Below, piece by piece: positions 8,117-17,559 of a DNA stretch of 64,000 nucleotides (positions are counted from its first letter, which is position 1; each line of letters begins with the position of its first letter). This DNA comes from Paenibacillus phytorum (GTDB taxonomy: Bacteria; Bacillota; Bacilli; Paenibacillales; NBRC-103111): the NCBI RefSeq assembly GCF_013141715.1, contig NZ_WHOA01000023.1:1-64000 (forward strand). The letters run 5' to 3'. Position numbers and translations under genes: made by a program. The notes beneath the pieces are model-generated. The model was given only the letters and a program-made list of their open reading frames with translations. It ran no database searches and was not told where the DNA came from.

Positions 8117-9127
8117 ATGGGGATCAAACTTAGTATTTTGGATCAAAGCGTTATTTTCCCGGGGGAGAATGCGGAAGCCGCTCTGCAGCATACGATTGAG
8201 CTTGTGCAATTAGCGGAAAAGCTGGACTATCACCGCTTTTGGGTATCGGAGCATCATGATTCCGATCAATTGGCGGGTTCATCGCCCGAGGTGCTAATTT
8301 CTCATTTATTAGCGAAAACAGAGCGCATTCGCATTGGCTCTGGCGGCATCATGCTGCAGCATTACAGTCCATACAAAGTAGCAGAAAACTTTAATGTCCT
8401 GGCAGCATTAGCACCTGGAAGAGTAGATCTCGGTATCGGAAGGGCACCTGGCGGGCTTCCTCGTTCTACGAAAGCTCTGCAGCAGGGCATCACGGAGCCA
8501 GCTACTTTATCGGAGAAGCTGAAGGAACTCAAACAATTTGTTCATAATCGATTGGATGCTTTCCATCCACTTACAGGACTTCGGGTATCTCCGATTCCGA
8601 CACATCCAGCGGATATCTATCTGCTTGGCGCCACTGCGGCCAGTGCAGAATTAGCTGCTGAATTAGGGCTTCCTTATGTATTTGCCCAATTCATTAATGG
8701 TGATCATGCTGTGGCAGCGGCAGCTTTTGAAGCGTATCACACTGGATTTAATCGAGAACATGGCGGACAGCCGAAGGCGATCTTGGCTCTGTCCTTAATT
8801 GTAGCTGACACAGAAGAAGAGGCTAAAGTGCTGGCTGGCGAATATAAAAATGTCAAAATCCATTTGGAAAACGGTAAAACATTGACGGTAGGAACGCTTG
8901 AACAAGCCGAGGAGTATGGACGGCAAACACAAGCCAAATTCACCGTAGAAGAGAAGGAAGCGGAGATAACGAAAGGAACCAAAGAATCCGTCCGCCAAAG
9001 GCTGCTGGACATCCAGCAAACGTATGGGGTAGATGAGTTCATCGTTACAACGTCGGTGAAAGATTTCGCCAAGCGCTTGCGGTCCTTTGAATTGCTTAGT
9101 GAGGCGTTCTCGGAGCTGCTTGTGTAG
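8117..9127 (+). CDS. ytmO: luciferase-like flavin monooxygenase (YtmO/CmoO type)
   Basis: A 336-residue single-component member of the bacterial luciferase-like fold (MsnO8 subgroup). An N-terminal barrel strand is followed by YHRFWVSEHHDS (about 41-52), SGGIMLQHYSPYKVAE and PGRVDLGIGRAPGG, all typical of the group. It probably binds reduced FMN and oxidatively attacks an S-substituted cysteine derivative made in this pathway. B. subtilis YtmO is almost the same length and sits in the same operon. The start is ATG 8117, with GGAG at 8-base spacing, rather than the upstream GTG. The reaction is inferred from context. Confidence 0.8.
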   Translation: MGIKLSILDQSVIFPGENAEAALQHTIELVQLAEKLDYHRFWVSEHHDSDQLAGSSPEVLISHLLAKTERIRIGSGGIMLQHYSPYKVAENFNVLAALAPGRVDLGIGRAPGGLPRSTKALQQGITEPATLSEKLKELKQFVHNRLDAFHPLTGLRVSPIPTHPADIYLLGATAASAELAAELGLPYVFAQFINGDHAVAAAAFEAYHTGFNREHGGQPKAILALSLIVADTEEEAKVLAGEYKNVKIHLENGKTLTVGTLEQAEEYGRQTQAKFTVEEKEAEITKGTKESVRQRLLDIQQTYGVDEFIVTTSVKDFAKRLRSFELLSEAFSELLV

Positions 9128-9165
9128 GTAAAAACGCCATACGTCTTTTTGGAGGGGGAATGAGC

Positions 9166-10353
9166 ATGAGCGAAGCGCTATCGGAACAATCACAGTCGGC
9201 ATTTGAGCAGAAACTGATCGCGATTCGGCGTCATCTGCATCAAAATCCGGAATTATCAAACGAAGAAGTTCAAACAACCGCATCGATCCGAGGCTGGCTG
9301 CAGGAAGCGGGCATTCGAGTGGCTAACTTTCCGCTGAAAACAGGTCTTGTCGCGGAGGTTGGAGGTCTGCACGAAGGACCCATTATTGCGCTGCGAGCCG
9401 ATATTGATGCTTTGCCTGTCCAGGAAGCTACTGGACTGGCTTATGCCTCATTGGTTCCGGGCACCATGCATGCTTGCGGACATGATTTTCATACCGCAGC
9501 CATTCTGGGCGCCGCTTTCTTATTAAAGCAGCAAGAGAAGGAGCTGCAGGGCACGGTTCGTTTCATTTTCCAACCGGCAGAGGAGAAAGCGCAAGGAGCG
9601 GAGCAGGTCATCAGAAGCGGTGCCTTAGAGGGGGTTCGTGCGGTATTTGGGATGCACAATAAACCCGATCTTCCTGTGGGCACAATCGGCATTAAACCGG
9701 GGCCACTCATGGCTTCTGCAGATGGGTTCGTTGTTGAAATCGAGGGTAAGGGCACACATGCTGCAGTGCCTGAAGCGGGGATAGATCCCATCGTAACCGG
9801 CGCACATATCGTCACAGCACTCCAAGCGATTGTAAGCCGAAATGTGAGTGCGCTGCAAAGCGCCGTGATAAGCGTCACCAAGATACACAGTGGAACCGCT
9901 TGGAATGTCATTCCGGATAAAGCGGTCTTAGATGGAACGGTGAGGACATTCAATGAGGAGGTTCGAGCCACGGTTCTGAACAGGTTCGATCAAGTGGTTC
10001 ATGGTGTAGCGGCTGCTTATGGGACGAAGGCAACGGTACGATGGATCAAGGGTCCTCCAGCCGTGCAGAACGATGCGGGGTTAGCGGAATTAGCAACCCG
10101 AGCTGCGGATATTGCAGGCTTGCAAGTCATCACGCCTACACCATCTCTAGCAGGGGAAGACTTTGCTTTCTATCAGAAGAAGGTGCCAGGTATCTTTTTA
10201 TTTATGGGCACATCGGGTACGCAGGAATGGCACCATCCCGCCTTTGATCTAGATGAGCGCGCGCTGCCGATCAGCGCTAGCTATTTTGCCATATTAGCGG
10301 AGCAAGCTCTCAAGCAAATAAGCTCCAAATTCGAAGTGGAGGTATCAGGATGA
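9166..10353 (+). CDS. M20-family amidohydrolase (HipO/SndB type N-deacylase)
   Basis: A 395-residue M20D peptidase/amidohydrolase of the IAA-amino-acid hydrolase and hippurate hydrolase group. Metal-binding motifs are visible: HACGHDFHTA (102-111), the FIFQPAEE region, then GMHNKPDLPVG and a C-terminal EDFAFY. The inserted lid/dimer domain is complete. In the sulfur pathway of B. subtilis an equivalent enzyme removes the acetyl group placed on S-modified cysteines by the GNAT enzyme, releasing cysteine after C-S cleavage. The ATG at 9166 has GGAGGGGG 7 bases upstream; an earlier ATG at 9160 is too close. It overlaps the DinB gene by 4 bases. Confidence 0.82.
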   Translation: MSEALSEQSQSAFEQKLIAIRRHLHQNPELSNEEVQTTASIRGWLQEAGIRVANFPLKTGLVAEVGGLHEGPIIALRADIDALPVQEATGLAYASLVPGTMHACGHDFHTAAILGAAFLLKQQEKELQGTVRFIFQPAEEKAQGAEQVIRSGALEGVRAVFGMHNKPDLPVGTIGIKPGPLMASADGFVVEIEGKGTHAAVPEAGIDPIVTGAHIVTALQAIVSRNVSALQSAVISVTKIHSGTAWNVIPDKAVLDGTVRTFNEEVRATVLNRFDQVVHGVAAAYGTKATVRWIKGPPAVQNDAGLAELATRAADIAGLQVITPTPSLAGEDFAFYQKKVPGIFLFMGTSGTQEWHHPAFDLDERALPISASYFAILAEQALKQISSKFEVEVSG

Positions 10354-10826
10354 GTCAACTTGTAATCGATATTGGGCCTTATATAGATACTAATAAACAG
10401 TTGAGATCAGCGATTGAAGGTCTTACGGAAGAGCAGTTGAGATGGAAGGAGACCGAGGATAAATGGAGTGTGACGGAAGTTCTGTCCCATTTGACGGATC
10501 ATAACATTGTTGTTTCCTTTCGCATTCGCGAGATTATTTCTGGCTCCACGGTTCAACTGCCTGCCTTTGGGCAAGATGCTTGGGTAAGTAGTGCCAAGGC
10601 GAATGAAGGCGCAGCCGTTGATATTTTGGATGCCTTCCAAGCGCTGTTGACGTATAACAGCCTATTATTGCGAAGAATATCCCCACAAGATTGGGAGAAA
10701 ACGGGTGTTAACTTCAAAGGACAGACGTTAGCATTAACGGATGTCGTTCAATCTTTTACCGCACATGTGCAAGTGCATCTTGCCCAAATAGAGCGGATTA
10801 AACAAGCTAGGCAAGCCGCCATATAA
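10350..10826 (+). CDS. DinB/YfiT-family protein in the sulfur operon
   Basis: A 158-residue DinB-superfamily four-helix bundle. The metal-binding triad typical of the family can be seen as a His in EVLSHLTDH (about residue 47) and two in HVQVH near the C-terminus. Family members include thiol-dependent transferases using bacillithiol or mycothiol. It overlaps the amidohydrolase stop by 4 bases with GGAGG before the ATG, so it is firmly part of the operon. I know of no DinB gene in the B. subtilis counterpart operon. A thiol-transfer step in sulfur salvage is a reasonable guess, not shown. Confidence 0.78.
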   Translation: MSQLVIDIGPYIDTNKQLRSAIEGLTEEQLRWKETEDKWSVTEVLSHLTDHNIVVSFRIREIISGSTVQLPAFGQDAWVSSAKANEGAAVDILDAFQALLTYNSLLLRRISPQDWEKTGVNFKGQTLALTDVVQSFTAHVQVHLAQIERIKQARQAAI

Positions 10827-10867
10827 AACCGATTAAACCTATTGTGATAGAAAGAGGTGTGGGGGAA

Positions 10868-11398
10868 ATGAGTACAAATAGGATTCGGATTCGTGAAGCT
10901 CGTACAGAAGACCGTGAGGTGATCAGGCAGCTTCTTATTGATGCCTACAGTCAGTACGAAGCAGTTCTTCCTCCCGAAGGATGGCAGCAGTACAGAGACA
11001 ACATTCTTGCCTCAGTAGATGGCGACGCTCCTTCTGCACGACTAATTGCTGAAATCAATGGAGAAATCGTGGGCAGCTCCCTCTTGTTCCTGTCTTCTCA
11101 GGTTGCCTATGGACTTCCTGAATTGGATATCCATACTCCGATTATTCGATTATTAGCTGTTTCTCCGCAAGCTAGAGGCAAGGGAATCGCTACGGAGCTA
11201 ATTAAAGAAAGCGCCCGGCGAGCGCTGGAATTGGGTGCATCTACACTGCATCTGCACACTTCCGATATGATGGAATCTGCCGTGAAGCTTTATGAGCGTT
11301 TAGGCTTCGAACGGGCAGTTGATAAGGACATTTTAAAGGGCGAAAACGTTGTAAAAAGCTACCGCTTGCAGTTGAAAGAAGCAGCGATTCTTCAATAA
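10868..11398 (+). CDS. GNAT N-acetyltransferase (YtmI/SnaB type)
   Basis: A 176-residue GCN5-related acetyltransferase. The acetyl-CoA pyrophosphate-binding loop reads [12 protein letters not shown] (about 106-117), and the C-terminal [20 protein letters not shown] carries the usual binding helix. Length and position match B. subtilis YtmI, which acetylates S-modified cysteines before oxidative cleavage. The start is ATG 10868 behind an AGAGGTG/GGGGG ribosome site. It sits after the DinB gene and just before the NtaA-type monooxygenase, giving an acetylase, monooxygenase and deacetylase in one transcript. Confidence 0.8.
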   Translation: MSTNRIRIREARTEDREVIRQLLIDAYSQYEAVLPPEGWQQYRDNILASVDGDAPSARLIAEINGEIVGSSLLFLSSQVAYGLPELDIHTPIIRLLAVSPQARGKGIATELIKESARRALELGASTLHLHTSDMMESAVKLYERLGFERAVDKDILKGENVVKSYRLQLKEAAILQ

Positions 11399-11417
11399 TA
11401 ATCATAAGGACGTGATG

Positions 11418-12749
11418 ATGATGTCAAAACAAAAGCAACTGAAGCTTGGAGCAATCATTCATGGTGTTGGTGGAAACATATCAGGATGGCGCCATCCCGA
11501 GGCGATTACTGATGCCAGCGTCAATTTTGGCTTTTATAAACAGCAAGCCCAGAAAGCTGAAGCCGGTAAATTCGACCTGGTTTTTATTGCAGACGGTCTT
11601 TACATTACCGAGAAATCCATTCCTCACTTTTTGAATCGGTTTGAACCGATTACGATTCTTTCGGCGCTGGCTGCTGTCACGTCCAACATCGGTCTCGTTG
11701 GTACACTTTCGACCTCCTACAGCGAGCCATTTACTGTGTCCAGACAATTCGGCTCGATTGATCTGATCAGTGATGGGCGTGCAGGCTGGAACATCGTGAC
11801 TTCACCTCTAGAGGGATCAGCTAGAAATTATAGCAAAGACCAGCACCCTACACATCCAGAACGATATCGAATCGCGAATGAATTCTTAGAAGTGGCGCGT
11901 GGACTTTGGGATTCCTGGGAAGACGATGCCTTCGTCCGGGATAAAGAAAGCGGCGTATTCTTTGATCCGAGCAAACTGCATACGTTGAACCACAAAGGAG
12001 AGTTTTTCTCCGTGCAGGGACCACTCAATATTGCTCGTTCGAAGCAAGGTCAACCGGTTATCTTCCAAGCAGGAGCCTCTGAGGATGGTCGGGCTTTCGC
12101 GGCTAAAGTCGCTGATGCCATATTTGCCGGACACGAAACGATTGAGGAAGCTAAGGCTTATTATCAGGATATTAAAAGCAGAGCGGTAGCTTCTGGCCGT
12201 TCAGCCGAAGATCTCGTTATTCTTCCTGGGATTAGCCCGATTATCGGACGCACAGAAGAAGAAGCGGAAAGCAAATATCAAGAAATTGCTAATTTAGTTA
12301 CGATTGATAAAGCTTTGGATTTTCTCGGGCGCTTCTTTGAGCACCACGATTTCTCTCAATATCCACTTGATGAACCGTTCCCGGATCTCGGCGATTTCGG
12401 CAGCAACAGTTTCCGCAGCGGTACGGATAAAATCAAGCAAACGGCGAAAGAGAAAAATCTCACTTTGAGACAAGTGGCGCTTAGCGTGGCAACCCCGCGC
12501 AATGAGTTCACGGGAACACCTGAACAAGTAGCGGATCGTGTCGAACTCTGGTTCAAAGAAGAAGCGGCAGACGGCTTTATTATTGCTGCAGCTCTTCCCA
12601 AAGGATTGGACGATTTCGTCGATCTCGTTGTGCCGATCCTACAAGAGCGCGGTATATACCGAAAAGAGTATGAATCCGACACGCTGCGGGGAAACCTAGG
12701 CGTACCGATTCCGGCGAATCGCTACACGAAGGTAGAGGCTACTATCTAA
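11418..12749 (+). CDS. ytnJ: FMNH2-dependent monooxygenase, NtaA/SnaA/DszA family (YtnJ type)
   Basis: A 443-residue luciferase-like monooxygenase of the nitrilotriacetate-monooxygenase group, with the family start motif on a glycine-rich strand followed by [27 protein letters not shown] and AGWNIVTS. These enzymes use FMNH2 supplied by a separate reductase; none is encoded here. B. subtilis YtnJ (CmoJ) is nearly the same length and acts in the same operon, probably cleaving the C-S bond of an N-acetyl-S-substituted cysteine. Three ATG codons in a row follow AAGGA; 11418 has the best spacing. It is the last gene of the operon, before a strong terminator. Confidence 0.82.
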   Translation: MMSKQKQLKLGAIIHGVGGNISGWRHPEAITDASVNFGFYKQQAQKAEAGKFDLVFIADGLYITEKSIPHFLNRFEPITILSALAAVTSNIGLVGTLSTSYSEPFTVSRQFGSIDLISDGRAGWNIVTSPLEGSARNYSKDQHPTHPERYRIANEFLEVARGLWDSWEDDAFVRDKESGVFFDPSKLHTLNHKGEFFSVQGPLNIARSKQGQPVIFQAGASEDGRAFAAKVADAIFAGHETIEEAKAYYQDIKSRAVASGRSAEDLVILPGISPIIGRTEEEAESKYQEIANLVTIDKALDFLGRFFEHHDFSQYPLDEPFPDLGDFGSNSFRSGTDKIKQTAKEKNLTLRQVALSVATPRNEFTGTPEQVADRVELWFKEEAADGFIIAAALPKGLDDFVDLVVPILQERGIYRKEYESDTLRGNLGVPIPANRYTKVEATI

Positions 12750-12796
12750 AGTCAGTTAGTATTGGTGCTCATTTCCATTTTATTTACTTAGTCTTT

Positions 12797-12822
12797 AACC
12801 GCCCGTTTTGGGCGGTTTTATG
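12797..12822 (+). terminator. intrinsic terminator of the sulfur operon
   Basis: AACCGCCC (12797-12804) pairs with GGGCGGTT (12810-12817) around GTTTT and is followed by TTA and further T residues. Confidence 0.8.
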
Positions 12823-12868
12823 GCGTTTAGGTTGAATTATTTCCCAAAGCAGCTTCGAAATTCCAATA

Positions 12869-12896
12869 TTTGAAAACAAATGTGTAATCGTATAAA
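12869..12896 (+). promoter_or_regulatory. probable promoter of the Ter operon
   Basis: TTTGAA (12869-12874), 16 bases and TATAAA (12891-12896) form a weak sigma-A-like promoter upstream of terB. In B. subtilis the related yceC operon also responds to the extracytoplasmic sigma factors and sigma-B; I looked for the usual AAC-16-CGTA spacing and did not find it. Confidence 0.35.
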
Positions 12897-12974
12897 CTGT
12901 GAACATAGACTATTGTGGAGAAAAATGTAGCCTATAGTCAAAATGTGTTACTAAATCATATAGGTGGTGCTGAA

Positions 12975-13421
12975 ATGAGTACGTTTAAATCATGGTTTTC
13001 AAGTGCGAAAACAGGCTTGTCCGAGCAAGTCAAAAAATTTCAAAACAAAGATTTTCTGGATGCCGTTGTAGCAGGTTGCGCGATTGTAGCGGCTGCTGAT
13101 GGCAGTATTGGTAATTCAGAAAAAGAAAAGATGATTGGTTACATCAGCCGTAGCGAAGAGCTTAAAGTTTTTGATGTAAGTAATGTCATCGCTCGCTTTA
13201 ACCACTTTGCTGGCAACTTTGAATTCTCAGCCATTGTAGGCAAGCAAGAGGCTCTTAAAGTTATTTCCAAGTTTAGCAATAAGCCCGAAGTTGGACGAAT
13301 CATCATTGCGGTATGCTGCGCAATTGGTGCTGCAGACGGTGATTTTGATGATCAAGAGAAGAAGGTTGTCAAAGATATTTGTAACGCGCTGAACCTCAAT
13401 CCTAGCGAATTTAGTCTTTGA
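12975..13421 (+). CDS. terB: TerB-family tellurite/stress protein
   Basis: A 148-residue TerB-domain protein. It has two helical repeats with acidic metal-binding turns, AAADGSIGNSEKEK (about 42-55) and AAADGDFDDQEKK (about 120-132), as in the all-helical TerB fold. TerB proteins are cytoplasmic or membrane-associated partners of TerC and TerD. The ATG at 12975 is preceded by TAGGTGGTG. It opens the operon of TerD, TerC and metabolite genes, which makes a Ter role secure at family level. Its molecular activity is not known. Confidence 0.82.
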   Translation: MSTFKSWFSSAKTGLSEQVKKFQNKDFLDAVVAGCAIVAAADGSIGNSEKEKMIGYISRSEELKVFDVSNVIARFNHFAGNFEFSAIVGKQEALKVISKFSNKPEVGRIIIAVCCAIGAADGDFDDQEKKVVKDICNALNLNPSEFSL

Positions 13422-13527
13422 TCGTCGATTTACAAAACATTTAATCGGAAAAATGAAACGTGTTCGAACTTCATCCGTATCAAATGAAAGAATGAACGAA
13501 TACAGGATATGAGAGGAGGTGACCTCG

Positions 13528-14127
13528 TTGACAATTAGCTTGGTCAAAGGTCAAAAAATTGATTTAACCAAAGGTAATGCGGGTCTTTCCAAAGTTGTAG
13601 TTGGACTAGGTTGGGATCCTGCGGTTGTGGAGAAGAAAGGTTTCTTCGGATCCAAAAAAACAGCTGTTGAAATTGATTGCGACGCTTCCGTCATCTTATT
13701 AGATGAGAATGGGAAATTGACTAAAGAGAAGAATGTTGTTTTCTTCGCAAACTTGCAAAGCCCTGATGGTTCCGTTGTTCACTCCGGTGATAACCGCACG
13801 GGGGAAGGCGATGGCGATGATGAGCAAGTATCTGTTAATTTAGGACAAGTTCCTGCGGATGTTAGTAAAATCGTATTCGTTGTTAATATTTACGACTGCG
13901 TAAATAGAAAACAAGATTTCGGTCTCGTTCAATCCGCCTATATCCGATTAGTAAATGATTCGAATAACCAAGAATTAATTAAATTTAATCTGACCGAAGA
14001 TTATTCCGGTAAAACATCCCTGATTGTTGGTGAACTTTATCGTCATAGCGGAGAATGGAAATTCAACGCGATTGGTGAAGGCAGCACAGATACAACGATT
14101 GGCCAATTAGTTAAACGATATCAATAA
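13528..14127 (+). CDS. terD: TerD-family calcium-binding stress protein, copy 1
   Basis: A 199-residue TerD domain. The TTG at 13528 is the start, with AGGAGGTG 8 bases upstream. The calcium-binding residues are present in IDCDASV and in GDNRTGEGDGDDEQV. Compared with the next two copies it has an extra loop (about 25-45, with KKGFFGSKK) between the first strands, like larger TerD proteins. TerD proteins bind calcium tightly and associate with TerB/TerC at the membrane in stress responses. It is followed after 37 bases by the second copy. Confidence 0.88.
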   Translation: MTISLVKGQKIDLTKGNAGLSKVVVGLGWDPAVVEKKGFFGSKKTAVEIDCDASVILLDENGKLTKEKNVVFFANLQSPDGSVVHSGDNRTGEGDGDDEQVSVNLGQVPADVSKIVFVVNIYDCVNRKQDFGLVQSAYIRLVNDSNNQELIKFNLTEDYSGKTSLIVGELYRHSGEWKFNAIGEGSTDTTIGQLVKRYQ

Positions 14128-14164
14128 GATTAAACAAAATCCCCTATAAAGCGAGGTTATTTCA

Positions 14165-14746
14165 ATGGCAATTTCACTATCCAAAGGTCAAAAAGTAGAT
14201 TTAACAAAAACAAACCCAGGTTTAACTAAAGTTATTGTTGGTTTAGGTTGGGACACGAACAAATATGATGGCGGTAAAGATTTCGATCTAGACGCTTCCA
14301 TTTTCGCTGTTAATGCTTCTGGTAAAGTAGGAACTGAATCTGATTTCATCTTTTACAACAACCCGAAGAATGCGAACGGTTCTATCGTACATACCGGCGA
14401 CAATCGTACCGGTGCAGGTGATGGAGACGATGAGCAAATCAATGTTGATCTGAGTGCAGTTCCCGCAGAAACGGAAAAAATTGCTTTCTGCATTACGATT
14501 CATGATGCAGAAGCAAGAGCGCAAAACTTTGGACAAGTTTCCAATGCTTACGTTCGTATTCTTAACGAAGGTTCAGGCGCAGAATTGATTCGTTTTGATC
14601 TAGGAGAAGACTTCTCCATTGAAACAGGCGTAGTCATCGGTGAATTGTACCGTAACGCGGGCGAATGGAAATTCAGCGCAATCGGTAGCGGCTACAAAGA
14701 CGGTCTTGCAGGATTAGCTCGCGACTACGGCTTGCAAACTTCCTAA
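14165..14746 (+). CDS. terD: TerD-family calcium-binding stress protein, copy 2
   Basis: A 193-residue canonical TerD protein, close in size to B. subtilis YceD/YceE and enterobacterial TerD/TerE. Both acidic motifs are intact: FDLDASIF and [15 protein letters not shown]. The C-terminal [18 protein letters not shown] is the family hallmark. Reads as a tandem duplicate of the third copy. Its ribosome site, GCGAGG, is weaker than that of its neighbours. Confidence 0.9.
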   Translation: MAISLSKGQKVDLTKTNPGLTKVIVGLGWDTNKYDGGKDFDLDASIFAVNASGKVGTESDFIFYNNPKNANGSIVHTGDNRTGAGDGDDEQINVDLSAVPAETEKIAFCITIHDAEARAQNFGQVSNAYVRILNEGSGAELIRFDLGEDFSIETGVVIGELYRNAGEWKFSAIGSGYKDGLAGLARDYGLQTS

Positions 14747-14798
14747 GATTTTACTAATAATGCTAGTTTTCTTGCGAAAACTCTAAGGAGATGCAGCA

Positions 14799-15386
14799 AT
14801 GTCAATCAGCTTGTCAAAAGGTCAAAGAATTGACTTAACGAAGTCGAACCCTGGTCTCAGTAAGGCTATTATCGGATTAGGTTGGGATACGAACAAATAT
14901 AGTGGTGGGCATTCATTCGATTTGGATGCGTCAGCCTTTCTACTTCATGCTGAAGGTAAAGCCAAAGGGCTTGAGGACTTTATTTTTTACAACAACTTGG
15001 TTGGTGTAAATGGTTGCGTTCAGCATACTGGCGACAATCGGACAGGTGATGGTGATGGGGATGACGAGCAAATCAAAGTTGATTTCTCCAAAATCCCTGC
15101 GCATATTCACCGAGTCGGTATTGCAGTAACGATCCATGATGCGACTAATCGTAGTCAAAATTTCGGACAAGTATCGAATGCGTTCGTTCGCCTTGTTGAT
15201 GAGGTAACGAATCGGGAGATTTTACGTTATGACTTGGGCGAGGACTTTTCTGTAGAAACTGCCGTTGTCATTTGTGAATTGTACCGAGATAGCCAAGGTC
15301 AAGAATGGAAGTTCCAAGCTGTGGGAAGTGGTTTTCAAGGTGGTCTCCAAGCCCTTTGTAAAAACTATGGACTTGATGCTCAGTAA
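14799..15386 (+). CDS. terD: TerD-family calcium-binding stress protein, copy 3
   Basis: A 195-residue TerD protein with FDLDASAF and [15 protein letters not shown] intact and the terminal [27 protein letters not shown] precedes the ATG. It starts 52 bases after copy 2 and is most like it, consistent with tandem duplication followed by divergence. Three calcium-competent TerD copies plus one altered fusion suggest a mixed multi-subunit assembly; this is inference. Confidence 0.9.
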   Translation: MSISLSKGQRIDLTKSNPGLSKAIIGLGWDTNKYSGGHSFDLDASAFLLHAEGKAKGLEDFIFYNNLVGVNGCVQHTGDNRTGDGDGDDEQIKVDFSKIPAHIHRVGIAVTIHDATNRSQNFGQVSNAFVRLVDEVTNREILRYDLGEDFSVETAVVICELYRDSQGQEWKFQAVGSGFQGGLQALCKNYGLDAQ

Positions 15387-15457
15387 ATTCAGAAACAGGT
15401 GGGGTGGTGCTAGTAAGGCATCACCCTTCAATTATTAGTACGGAAGGGACAGCCCTT

Positions 15458-16714
15458 ATGCATATATCTCTTGTTAAAGGCCAAAAGACGGATGTTACAA
15501 AAACAAATCCGGGACTCTCACAGATTGGTATTGGACTCGGATGGAACTCTCCTGCGAACATAGATCTGGATACTTCAGCATTCTTGTTAGGCGCTAATGG
15601 GAAGGTAGATAATGACGAACAGTTGGTATTCTACAACAATCCTACAAAAAGCGGTGTGAATTTCATCGATCAACCCTCTCATGGGACCGATAAGAAGCAA
15701 TTTTCTATTCAATTTTCTAACGTTCCAGCTAATGTTGAGAAAGTTGCTATTACACTAACCATCCATGAGGGTGAGAAGCTAAAGCAGCAATTCAGCCAAG
15801 TGACACAAGCTTATTTACGGATTTTTCATCCTAGCACAGGGCAAGATATGTTGCGATATGAATTAGGAAATCAATTCTCCGTTGAGACAGCTATTGTTGT
15901 AGGGGAACTATATAGATACGGCACAGAATGGAAATTCAGTGCGATTGGGTCTGGCTTTTCCGGTGGGCTGAAAGCGCTGTGCGGTAATTTCGGAATCGAG
16001 GTTAAGGATGAACCTACACCTAACCCTGTACCTAATCCGACACAGACGCCTCCCCCAGTTCCAACTCCGGCGCAAGCGGGTAAACCTCCTCTTATCCCTC
16101 CAGCTCCAATTAATCTGAATAAGATTGAATTGAAGAAAAAAGGCGATCGCATTAGTCTTGCGAAAAAGACGACAGGTAATCTCGGGGAAATTGTCATTAA
16201 TTTAAACTGGAATCAGAAGAAGAAACCTGGTGGATTTTTCGGTAAAAGCAAAGGGATCGATCTGGATCTAGCTTGTTTATATGAATTAAAGAACGGTGAA
16301 AAGGGCGTTATTCAAGCGCTTGGCAACCGATTCGGTTCACTCCACAGAGAGCCGTATATTGCACTAGACGGTGATGACCGTACTGGCTCGGTAACAACAG
16401 GAGAGAACATTCGAATTAATGGGAATAAGCTTTCTGAATTTGAACGCATTCTAATTTTTACCTTCATTTACGAAGGTGCAACCACTTGGTCTGAAGCAGA
16501 TGGCGTAGTGTCCATCAAACAGGATGGCGGACCCGACATCGAAGTGAAATTGAACGAACACGATAATCGTCAGGGCATGTGTGCCATTGCGTTAATTCGT
16601 AACCAAAACAATGAAACGTTTAGCATTGAGCGGCTTGTTCAATATTTCTCTGGACATAAGGCACTAGATGAAGCCTTTGGATGGGGAATGAGATGGGTTG
16701 CAGGAAATAAGTAA
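15458..16714 (+). CDS. two-domain TerD/TerA-like protein with proline-rich linker
   Basis: A 418-residue fusion. Domain 1 (about 1-185) is TerD-like but has lost the GDNRTG-type acidic cluster; the place reads SHGTDKKQFS, although IDLDTSAF remains. A linker of about 35 residues rich in Pro/Thr follows (PTPNPVPNPTQTPPP). Domain 2 (about 225-415) resembles TerA, with IDLDLACLYELKNG, GVIQALG and DGDDRTG retained, so calcium binding is likely only there. The ATG at 15458 has GGAAGGGA 8 bases upstream; the longer frame lacks a ribosome site. It precedes terC by 32 bases. The fusion probably bridges two Ter partners. Confidence 0.82.
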   Translation: MHISLVKGQKTDVTKTNPGLSQIGIGLGWNSPANIDLDTSAFLLGANGKVDNDEQLVFYNNPTKSGVNFIDQPSHGTDKKQFSIQFSNVPANVEKVAITLTIHEGEKLKQQFSQVTQAYLRIFHPSTGQDMLRYELGNQFSVETAIVVGELYRYGTEWKFSAIGSGFSGGLKALCGNFGIEVKDEPTPNPVPNPTQTPPPVPTPAQAGKPPLIPPAPINLNKIELKKKGDRISLAKKTTGNLGEIVINLNWNQKKKPGGFFGKSKGIDLDLACLYELKNGEKGVIQALGNRFGSLHREPYIALDGDDRTGSVTTGENIRINGNKLSEFERILIFTFIYEGATTWSEADGVVSIKQDGGPDIEVKLNEHDNRQGMCAIALIRNQNNETFSIERLVQYFSGHKALDEAFGWGMRWVAGNK

Positions 16715-16746
16715 ATAATTAGCGAAATATACAGGAGGGTCAAGGC

Positions 16747-17484
16747 ATGTCAGATTTTTTTCAAAGTTTTATCAACAACTTCCTTAACTTTTTCGACTGG
16801 GAAGTGCTTTCAACAACACTTTCTGATCCAGTTAACTGGGGAATTATCGGGACATTAGTTATCTTAGAGGGTCTTTTATCCGCTGATAACGCATTGGTAC
16901 TGGCAGTAATGGTAAAGCATTTACCGAAGGAGCAGCAGAAAAAAGCTTTATTCTACGGACTCCTAGGTGCCTACATTTTCAGGTTCATAGCTATTGGAGT
17001 AGGTACGTTCCTTGTTCAAATTACTTGGATTAAAGTGCTCGGCGGCGCCTATCTCCTTTGGATTGCCATCAGTAATCTTTTCTTCAAGAAGAAGGAAGAG
17101 GAAGGGGAGGTTCAGAATAAAGGGCTTTCCTTCTGGCGTACTGTTCTTGCTGTAGAAGTCATGGATATTGCTTTTAGTGTCGATAGCGTACTGGCTGCCT
17201 TCGGCGTAAGTGACCAGGTTTGGGTATTGTTCCTTGGAGGCATCATAGGTGTACTTATGATGAGAGGCGTGGCGCAGGTCTTCTTAAAGCTCATTGACAA
17301 GATTCCAGAGTTGGAGAAAGCAGCCTTCATCCTTATTATCATTATTGGTCTTAAGATGATTGCCGGTGCATTCGGTGTCCATATTTCACATGTTCTTTTC
17401 TTCTCAACCCTTATTGTCATATTTGGAGGCACGATTGTTCTTAGCTTGCTTCGCAAAAAGGACAAGCAGAAATCAGCTAGCTAA
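16747..17484 (+). CDS. terC: TerC-family integral membrane protein (YceF type)
   Basis: A 245-residue membrane protein with about seven helices. The two TerC signatures are present: LEGLLSADNALVLAVMVKHL (about 40-59) and a second half with VMDIAFSVDSVLAAF (about 138-152), each with membrane-embedded Asp residues. TerC proteins are linked to metal-ion (for example manganese) efflux or to the membrane anchoring of TerB/TerD complexes. AGGAGGG precedes the ATG. A hairpin with a short T-tail separates it from the metabolite module downstream. Confidence 0.88.
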   Translation: MSDFFQSFINNFLNFFDWEVLSTTLSDPVNWGIIGTLVILEGLLSADNALVLAVMVKHLPKEQQKKALFYGLLGAYIFRFIAIGVGTFLVQITWIKVLGGAYLLWIAISNLFFKKKEEEGEVQNKGLSFWRTVLAVEVMDIAFSVDSVLAAFGVSDQVWVLFLGGIIGVLMMRGVAQVFLKLIDKIPELEKAAFILIIIIGLKMIAGAFGVHISHVLFFSTLIVIFGGTIVLSLLRKKDKQKSAS

Positions 17485-17503
17485 TAATACCGTCTATACA
17501 TTG

Positions 17504-17536
17504 ACAATCCCTCCTTTATGGGGGGATTGTTTCTTA
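17504..17536 (+). terminator. attenuator-like hairpin between terC and the metabolite module
   Basis: ACAATCCCTCC (17504-17514) pairs with GGGGGGATTGT (17520-17530), with one mismatch, and is followed by TTCTT. The next gene starts only 24 bases later. It looks like a leaky terminator that would make the five downstream genes less abundant than the Ter proteins. Confidence 0.6.
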
Positions 17537-17559
17537 AACGAAAGAGGGAGGAATCGGGA

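Noticed and set aside
9489-9971. 160-codon minus-strand frame in the amidohydrolase gene
   Set aside because: Antisense to conserved M20 motifs, with no ribosome site; a shadow frame.
12860-12900. Sigma-W type promoter before the Ter operon
   Set aside because: A CGTA box is present, but no AAC-type -35 lies at the required distance.
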